Shown here: one piece after another, positions 21,927 through 26,131 of the stretch
Position numbering within the stretch: the stretch's first letter is position 1
Layout of the letters: every line of letters starts with the position of its first letter
Source: an uncultured Flavihumibacter sp.
GTDB taxonomy: Bacteria; Bacteroidota; Bacteroidia; Chitinophagales; Chitinophagaceae
Assembly (NCBI GenBank): GCA_946482545.1
Contig: CAMLRX010000067.1
Location: 1 to 26,131 of the forward strand
Length of the DNA stretch: 26,131 bases
Direction: 5' to 3'
The notes under the pieces: model-generated
Told to the model about the DNA's origin: nothing
Database searches by the model: none
What the model saw: only the letters and a program-made list of their open reading frames with translations
Program-made: the position numbers and the translations under genes

Positions 21927-22064
21927 AATGTTGAATTTTAGATTTTGGATTATGAATTAGTAGCGGCAATTTTGGCGGAATGGATGGCGGGAAAAGATGC
22001 TGCTCAGCAATGCGCCGCTCGCGGAAAAGTCATTCAACATTCAAAATTCTAAATTCTAAATTAT
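21927..22064. repeat. Inverted A/T-rich intergenic repeat element
   Basis: Left arm 21927-21960 (AATGTTGAATTTTAG onward) and right arm 22031-22064 (CATTCAACATTCAAAATTC onward) are imperfect inverted copies. They flank a 70-nt GC-rich centre that is itself partly palindromic: AGCGGC (21962-21967) with GCCGCT (22014-22019), and TGCT with AGCA around 21998-22009. The right arm is a tandem ATTCTAA-type heptamer repeat common between genes in Bacteroidota. The right arm abuts the start codon of the methyltransferase. It fits a small non-autonomous palindromic element. Confidence 0.6.
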
Positions 22065-22065
22065 A

Positions 22066-22800
22066 ATGGCTGAATGGTTTGAAGCGTGGTTCAATACCCC
22101 CTATTATCACAAGTTATATATTGAAAGAGATGAGCAGGAAGCTGCCGCTTTTATCACCAAGCTCATCGATTACCTGAAGCCTCAAGCAGGTGCCAGGATG
22201 CTGGACATCGCCTGCGGAAAGGGTCGCCACGCCAAACAACTGGCAGATGCAGGTTATGATGTAACCGGCATTGATATTTCTCCTGACAGTATTGCGGAGG
22301 CGCAACTCCTGGAACACGACCAATTGCGGTTTTATGTACACGATATGCGCCTGCCCTTTCTCATCAACTACTTTCAGTTCGCCTTTAACTTCTTCACCAG
22401 CTTCGGATATTTCCGCACCCGGAGAGAGCATTCCAATGCGATCCGTACCATTGCGCAATCATTGCAGCCGGGAGGAAAATTCCTGATCGACTACCTGAAT
22501 ACACCTTTTGTGGCCGAAAGACTTGTTCCGGCTGAAACTAAAACCATTGGCACCACCGTGTACAACATCAAAAGATGGATGGCCGATGCGCATTTTTACA
22601 AAGAAATCCACGTAACCGACCCGGCGCTTTCTACCCCAATACAGTTCACGGAAAGAGTGGCCGCGTTTTCGAAGGACGACCTCACCGGCATGTTGAACAA
22701 ACACGGACTGGTTGTAAGCGATGTTTTCGGCGATTACCTTTTTAACGACTGGAACGAACAACACTCTCCCAGGCTAATCCTCATCGCGGAAAAACAATAA
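22066..22800 (+). CDS. SAM-dependent class I methyltransferase
   Basis: This 244-residue protein has a Rossmann-type methyltransferase core: motif I MLDIACGKGRHAKQLADAGY with the acidic end of strand 2 in VTGIDISPDS, and a motif near DMRLPFLINYFQFAFNFFTS, then SLQPGGKFLIDYLN (post-motif III). The N-terminus (WFEAWFNTPYYHKLY) is shared by a widespread set of uncharacterised methyltransferases. Substrate is unknown. The ATG at 22066 directly follows the A/T-rich repeat, and no standard promoter box is visible. The formylglycine-generating enzyme gene follows after 8 nt, so they are probably co-transcribed. Confidence 0.9.
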   Translation: MAEWFEAWFNTPYYHKLYIERDEQEAAAFITKLIDYLKPQAGARMLDIACGKGRHAKQLADAGYDVTGIDISPDSIAEAQLLEHDQLRFYVHDMRLPFLINYFQFAFNFFTSFGYFRTRREHSNAIRTIAQSLQPGGKFLIDYLNTPFVAERLVPAETKTIGTTVYNIKRWMADAHFYKEIHVTDPALSTPIQFTERVAAFSKDDLTGMLNKHGLVVSDVFGDYLFNDWNEQHSPRLILIAEKQ

Positions 22801-22808
22801 CCGATCTT

Positions 22809-23969
22809 ATGAAATACGCGTGTGCCTTCAGTATTTTCTTCCTGTTCTCCTGTGGAAATGAAGCTACCCGGCCAAACGCGATCGCCATACAGGATTCTTC
22901 CCCCATCAATCTGCGCATAAACGGCGCCGTTTCCTGCACAGCGGGCATGAACAGCAGCGACAGTACTGTTTTCATGAATGGTGGCGGTATTGCTTTCGAA
23001 GAAACGATTGAAGACAGTGCCCGGCCTTCAGCAATACAAAAAGGCATGGTATGGATACCGGGTGGACTGTTCAGCATGGGTTCCGTTAATCCTTCCGGTA
23101 TGCAGCAAGGCGGCAGCGAACCCATGCACGACGCGCGACCTGTGCACCGCGTTCAACTGCAGGGCTTCTGGATGGATGCACACGAAGTAACCAACGCGCA
23201 ATTTGCGGCCTTTGTAAAAGCAACGGGTTATGTTACTGTGGCGGAGCAAAAACCCGATCCTGCGGAATTTCCCGGTGTACCGGCCGATAAACTGGTGGCA
23301 GGCTCCGTTGTATTCACGCCTACCGCGCAAAAAGTTTCCCTGCAGGATCATCTCCAATGGTGGCAGTACGTTCCCGGCGCCAATTGGCAGTATCCTGAAG
23401 GCCAGGGTTCATCCATCAAAGGAAAAGAAGACCTGCCCGTGGTGCACATCGCATGGGAAGATGCCGCCGCTTACGCGAAGTGGGCAGACAAAAGATTGCC
23501 CACCGAAGCGGAATGGGAATTCGCAGCACGTGGCGGTAAAACAGGTAACCTATATGCCTGGGGTAATAATTTTACGGTGAACGGCAAACAGATGGCCAAT
23601 ACTTTCCAGGGTTCTTTCCCGAACCGGGATGAGGGAAAAGATGGATTTAAAAGCATCGCTCCTGTTGGGCAATACCCGCCAAATGGATACGGACTTTATG
23701 ATATGAGCGGAAACGTATGGGAATGGTGCGCAGACTGGTACAGGCACGATTACTATGCTTCACTAACGGAGGCTGTCAGCCGAAATCCGTCGGGGCCGGA
23801 AGACGCGTTTGATCCGGCTGAACCCGGGCTGAAAAAAAAGGTGCAGCGCGGCGGCTCCTATCTTTGTACCGATGAATACTGCACCCGTTACATGGTGGGC
23901 ACACGGGGAAAAGGAGAATACCGTTCGGCCACCAGCCATGTGGGATTCCGTTGTGTAAAAGACCGTTGA
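22809..23969 (+). CDS. Lipoprotein formylglycine-generating enzyme (SUMF1 family)
   Basis: This protein is expected to oxidise a Cys in type I sulfatases to formylglycine, the catalytic residue they need. The 386-residue protein has a lipoprotein signal (KYACAFSIFFLFSC, lipobox Cys15), so it acts in the periplasm or on the outer membrane. After a 60-residue linker the FGE domain begins KGMVWIPGGLFSMGS, then GFWMDAHEVTNAQFAAFV, RLPTEAEWEFAARGG, NGYGLYDMSGNVWEWCADWY and ends GFRCVKD. The copper-binding pair is present: C353 and C358 in RGGSYLCTDEYCTRY, matching the SYxC-x4-C pattern of true FGEs and absent from many look-alikes. No sulfatase gene lies in the window. It is co-transcribed with the methyltransferase (8-nt gap). 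Confidence 0.92.
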   Translation: MKYACAFSIFFLFSCGNEATRPNAIAIQDSSPINLRINGAVSCTAGMNSSDSTVFMNGGGIAFEETIEDSARPSAIQKGMVWIPGGLFSMGSVNPSGMQQGGSEPMHDARPVHRVQLQGFWMDAHEVTNAQFAAFVKATGYVTVAEQKPDPAEFPGVPADKLVAGSVVFTPTAQKVSLQDHLQWWQYVPGANWQYPEGQGSSIKGKEDLPVVHIAWEDAAAYAKWADKRLPTEAEWEFAARGGKTGNLYAWGNNFTVNGKQMANTFQGSFPNRDEGKDGFKSIAPVGQYPPNGYGLYDMSGNVWEWCADWYRHDYYASLTEAVSRNPSGPEDAFDPAEPGLKKKVQRGGSYLCTDEYCTRYMVGTRGKGEYRSATSHVGFRCVKDR

Positions 23970-23982
23970 TGCACTGTAAACA

Positions 23983-24031
23983 GGATAGTTCAGTGGTTAA
24001 TTTCGTGCTTTCAACCGTATATAGGTTCGAA
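23983..24031 (+). other. tRNA-like fragment, probably a relic
   Basis: GATAGTTCAGTGGTTA resembles a tRNA D-arm and GGTTCGAA, 24 nt later, a T-loop. The spacing is short by about five nucleotides and neither the D, T nor acceptor stem pairs, so it is not a functional tRNA. Chance similarity is possible. Confidence 0.3.
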
Positions 24032-24119
24032 CGGAACACATTGATAATAAAAAGATAACCAGCGGGTTTTCCACAAAATTCCTCCCTCAGGTTAGCCGCA
24101 ACTCCGTATTTTTACAGTT

Positions 24120-24746
24120 ATGACACTTATGGATGCATCCGCACCAGGGGCCTTTTGGAGTGGCCCGCTGGCCCGGCTCGACCAGGAATTATTTCATCTG
24201 CTGAACGGGAAATGGCACAACAGTTTCCTCGATTCGTTTCTCCCGTACATGAGAGAATCCATTATCTGGATCCCACTGTACCTTTTCCTGTTCGTGCTGG
24301 CCTTGAGCAATTTCGGGAAGAAAGGACTGGGCTGGATCGTATTCGCCATTCTTACCGCTGCGCTTACGGATATTGTTTCCAGTGGCATCATCAAAGAATT
24401 GATTCCGCGTTTCCGGCCATGCAACGACCCGCAACTCGCGCACAGTGTGCGTTTCCTGGTACTGAACTGTCCAAAAAATTCCAGCTTCACTTCCTCCCAC
24501 GCTGCCAGCCATTTCGGTGCGGCCATGTTCATTTTCCAGACCTACCGCTACATCTGGAACAAAGCCTGGATCGCATTTCTCTGGGCCGGCATGATCTCTT
24601 ATGCGCAGGTTTATGTGGGCGTGCATTTCCCACTCGACATCCTTTGCGGCGCCCTGGTTGGTTGCGGGATCGGATGGGGCACTTCGTTGATTTTTAACAG
24701 ACAGATAGGATTGCGTACCTTCGACAAACTTTCAACCCAATCATGA
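24120..24746 (+). CDS. PAP2 family membrane phosphatase
   Basis: This 208-residue integral membrane protein has about five or six helices and belongs to the type 2 phosphatidic acid phosphatase superfamily. Members dephosphorylate lipid phosphates, such as undecaprenyl diphosphate or phosphatidylglycerophosphate. Motif 1 is K92-x6-R99-P100 (KELIPRFRP), motif 2 is SSFTSSHAAS with H127, and motif 3 reads YAQVYVGVHFPLD with H169 and D173. In motif 3 the usual Ser-Arg is Ala162-Gln163, so the phosphate-contacting Arg is missing; from memory this variant occurs in other Bacteroidota proteins. The ATG at 24120 is used; a second ATG lies three codons later. Its stop overlaps the next gene by 4 nt (ATGA), showing translational coupling. 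The substrate is unknown. Confidence 0.9.
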   Translation: MTLMDASAPGAFWSGPLARLDQELFHLLNGKWHNSFLDSFLPYMRESIIWIPLYLFLFVLALSNFGKKGLGWIVFAILTAALTDIVSSGIIKELIPRFRPCNDPQLAHSVRFLVLNCPKNSSFTSSHAASHFGAAMFIFQTYRYIWNKAWIAFLWAGMISYAQVYVGVHFPLDILCGALVGCGIGWGTSLIFNRQIGLRTFDKLSTQS

Positions 24747-26035
24747 TCGAAATATTTATACTGATCGGCCTCGTTATTGTGAACGGTTTGTTCTCGATGG
24801 CCGAGATAGCCCTTGTTTCCGCACGAAAAGCCCGCCTTGAAGCCCAGGCCAATAAAGGCGATAAGCAGGCCCGTGAGGCTCTGAACCTGGCCAACCATCC
24901 CGATACATTCCTGTCAACGGTGCAAATCGGAATCACCCTGATCGGCATCTTAACCGGTATCTTCTCAGGCGAAAACATCAAAGACGATGTGCTGGCGTTC
25001 CTGGGCAGGTTCCCTGCGCTGGCGCCTTACGCCAATGCGATCGCCACCACGATTATCGTAATCTTCGTGACCTATTTGTCTTTAGTGCTGGGAGAACTGG
25101 TACCCAAAAGGATTGGCCTTTCCAACCCGGAACGCATTGCCAAAAGCGTGGCAGGCCCCATGAAAGTGATCAGCATCATCACTCACCCGTTTATTGTATT
25201 GCTCACCAAATCTACCGGTCTTATTACCTCCCTACTGCGCATCAAAACGAATGAAAGTCAGGTAACGGAAGAAGAGATCAAAGCCATGATCAATGAGGGA
25301 ACTGAACACGGCGCCATTGAAGAAGCTGAGCAGGAAATTATTGAAAGAGTGTTCCACCTGGGTGATAGAAATATTACTTCCCTCATGACGCACCGCAGCG
25401 ACATCGTATGGTTTGATATCAATGATACGGAAGCCTCTATCCGCGAAAAGATCATGGAAGACCCCCATTCCATTTACCCGGTATGCGAAGGGCAGATCGA
25501 TGAGATCAAAGGTTTCGTATCGCTGAAAGATATGTACGTTTCCAACGACCTTACGCAATTCAAACACCTGATGCGTCCCGCACTGTTCGTGCCCGAAAAC
25601 AATACCGCCTACCAGGTGCTCGAAAAATTCAAACAGGCCAAAGCGCATTCCTGCTTTGTGGTGGATGAATATGGTACTTTACTCGGCATGATTACGCTGA
25701 ACGATATTCTCGAAGCCATCGTGGGCGATATCAATGAACCCGATTATGAAGATTATGAAATCGTGGAAAGAGAAGACGGCACCTTCCTCGTTGATGCACA
25801 ACTCCCGTTCTACGACTTTTTAAGGCGTTTCGAAAAAACGGAATGGATGAACGAAGGAGAACACGAATTTGATACACTCGCCGGTTTCCTGCTCCACGAA
25901 CTGGAACATATTCCCGTTACCGGTGAAACCATGGAATGGAAAGGGTTTCGCTTTGAGGTGATAGATATGGACGGGCATAGAATTGATAAGATACTGGTGA
26001 GTATTTCAGAGGAGTTGCGGAGTGAGATGGAATAG
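24743..26035 (+). CDS. CNNM/CorC-type transporter (hemolysin-like, CBS domains)
   Basis: This 430-residue inner membrane protein belongs to the HlyC/CorC family. The N-terminal CNNM domain has three or four helices (MIEIFILIGLVIVNGLFSMA, TVQIGITLIGILTGIFSG, IIVIFVTYLSLVLGELVPKR). It contains the family signatures SMAEIALVSARKARLEA and GELVPKRIGLSNPERIA. The short linker VTEEEIKAMINEGTEHGAIE precedes two CBS domains (about residues 205-325; ITSLMTHRSDIVWF, and AHSCFVVDEYGTLLGMITLN), and the CorC_HlyC domain closes the protein (DGTFLVDAQLPFYDFL, then EFDTLAGFLLHELEHIPVTG). Close relatives handle Mg2+ or Co2+ efflux, and many are annotated hemolysin without evidence. It overlaps the PAP2 gene by 4 nt, so the two are one operon. 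Confidence 0.94.
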   Translation: MIEIFILIGLVIVNGLFSMAEIALVSARKARLEAQANKGDKQAREALNLANHPDTFLSTVQIGITLIGILTGIFSGENIKDDVLAFLGRFPALAPYANAIATTIIVIFVTYLSLVLGELVPKRIGLSNPERIAKSVAGPMKVISIITHPFIVLLTKSTGLITSLLRIKTNESQVTEEEIKAMINEGTEHGAIEEAEQEIIERVFHLGDRNITSLMTHRSDIVWFDINDTEASIREKIMEDPHSIYPVCEGQIDEIKGFVSLKDMYVSNDLTQFKHLMRPALFVPENNTAYQVLEKFKQAKAHSCFVVDEYGTLLGMITLNDILEAIVGDINEPDYEDYEIVEREDGTFLVDAQLPFYDFLRRFEKTEWMNEGEHEFDTLAGFLLHELEHIPVTGETMEWKGFRFEVIDMDGHRIDKILVSISEELRSEME

Positions 26036-26050
26036 GAAGTTTCAATTTCA

Positions 26051-26083
26051 CGCAAAGACGCAAGGGAGCAAGGACGCAAAGCG
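26051..26083. repeat. CGCAAAG heptad-like repeats after the transporter
   Basis: CGCAAAG occurs at 26051 and again at 26075, with the degenerate copies CGCAAGG and GAGCAAGGA between them. Such short G/A-rich tandem units are common between genes in Bacteroidota and some other phyla. It begins 15 nt after the transporter stop and continues toward the window end. No gene is visible in the last 96 nt. Confidence 0.6.
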
Positions 26084-26131
26084 TTGATTGGTTGGTGGGA
26101 GGTTTTCTTGATGAGATTTTTATTGCTCGCA

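Noticed and set aside
21835..21969. N-terminal extension of GlmM
   Set aside because: The extra 45 residues translate the A/T-rich repeat and promoter region (IHNPKSKIQHS) and precede the conserved GlmM N-terminus, which has its own GTG and -7 box.
23983..24031. Functional tRNA gene
   Set aside because: D, T and acceptor stems cannot be paired and the anticodon region is about five nucleotides too short.
24155..24697. Plus-strand frame of 180 codons overlapping the PAP2 gene
   Set aside because: The PAP2 frame has all three family motifs; this alternative frame is Arg/His/Pro-rich without any motif.

Overview
The window looks like chromosomal DNA of a Bacteroidota bacterium, most likely family Chitinophagaceae (inference from protein families, not from a marker gene). 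The evidence is TAnnTTTG promoter boxes with almost no Shine-Dalgarno sequences, a DUF4835/PorD-like type IX secretion protein next to coaBC, a Bacteroidota-type RNA polymerase omega encoded inside the end of bamD, an OmpA protein with thrombospondin type 3 repeats, and short LuxR-type response regulators with HisKA_3 kinases. I see no functional rRNA or tRNA, insertion sequence, phage gene or CRISPR array.

Layout. 1-2251 (minus strand): DNA photolyase and a class IV aminotransferase. 2241-8272: a signalling district with three paralogous LuxR-type response regulators, one short membrane-tethered histidine kinase lacking a sensor domain, two paralogous seven-helix membrane proteins and a 135-residue unknown protein. 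It holds two long gene-poor gaps (2919-3551 and 4212-4718) rich in promoter boxes, direct repeats, DnaA-box matches and hairpins; the first probably encodes a plus-strand RNA of about 340 nt. 8269-10386 (minus): both subunits of a 3-oxoacid CoA-transferase with an unknown gene between them. 10446-14328 (minus): an envelope and housekeeping cluster, transcribed bamD, rpoZ, coaBC, porD-like, DUF4296 lipoprotein. 14462-16099 (minus): ompA-like gene with a textbook promoter and terminator. 16274-17239 (plus): long-chain polyprenyl diphosphate synthase. 17324-21834 (minus): htpG, cysteine desulfurase, glmM. 22066-26035 (plus): methyltransferase, lipoprotein formylglycine-generating enzyme, PAP2 phosphatase, CNNM/CorC-type transporter.

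How the parts may work together. In the signalling district, the membrane protein at 5214, the kinase and regulator 3 form a probable operon. A reasonable hypothesis is a split receptor: the kinase has only about 15 residues before its single membrane helix, so sensing may be done by the separate seven-helix protein. Regulators 1 and 2 have their own long control regions with repeated TACG-type motifs, which could be targets of these same regulators.

The window also carries three intergenic repeat types: a 69-nt quasi-palindrome that has absorbed the end of the photolyase gene (1-69), an inverted A/T-rich element (21927-22064) and CGCAAAG repeats (26051-26083). All functional calls come from reading motifs by eye; no database search was run.
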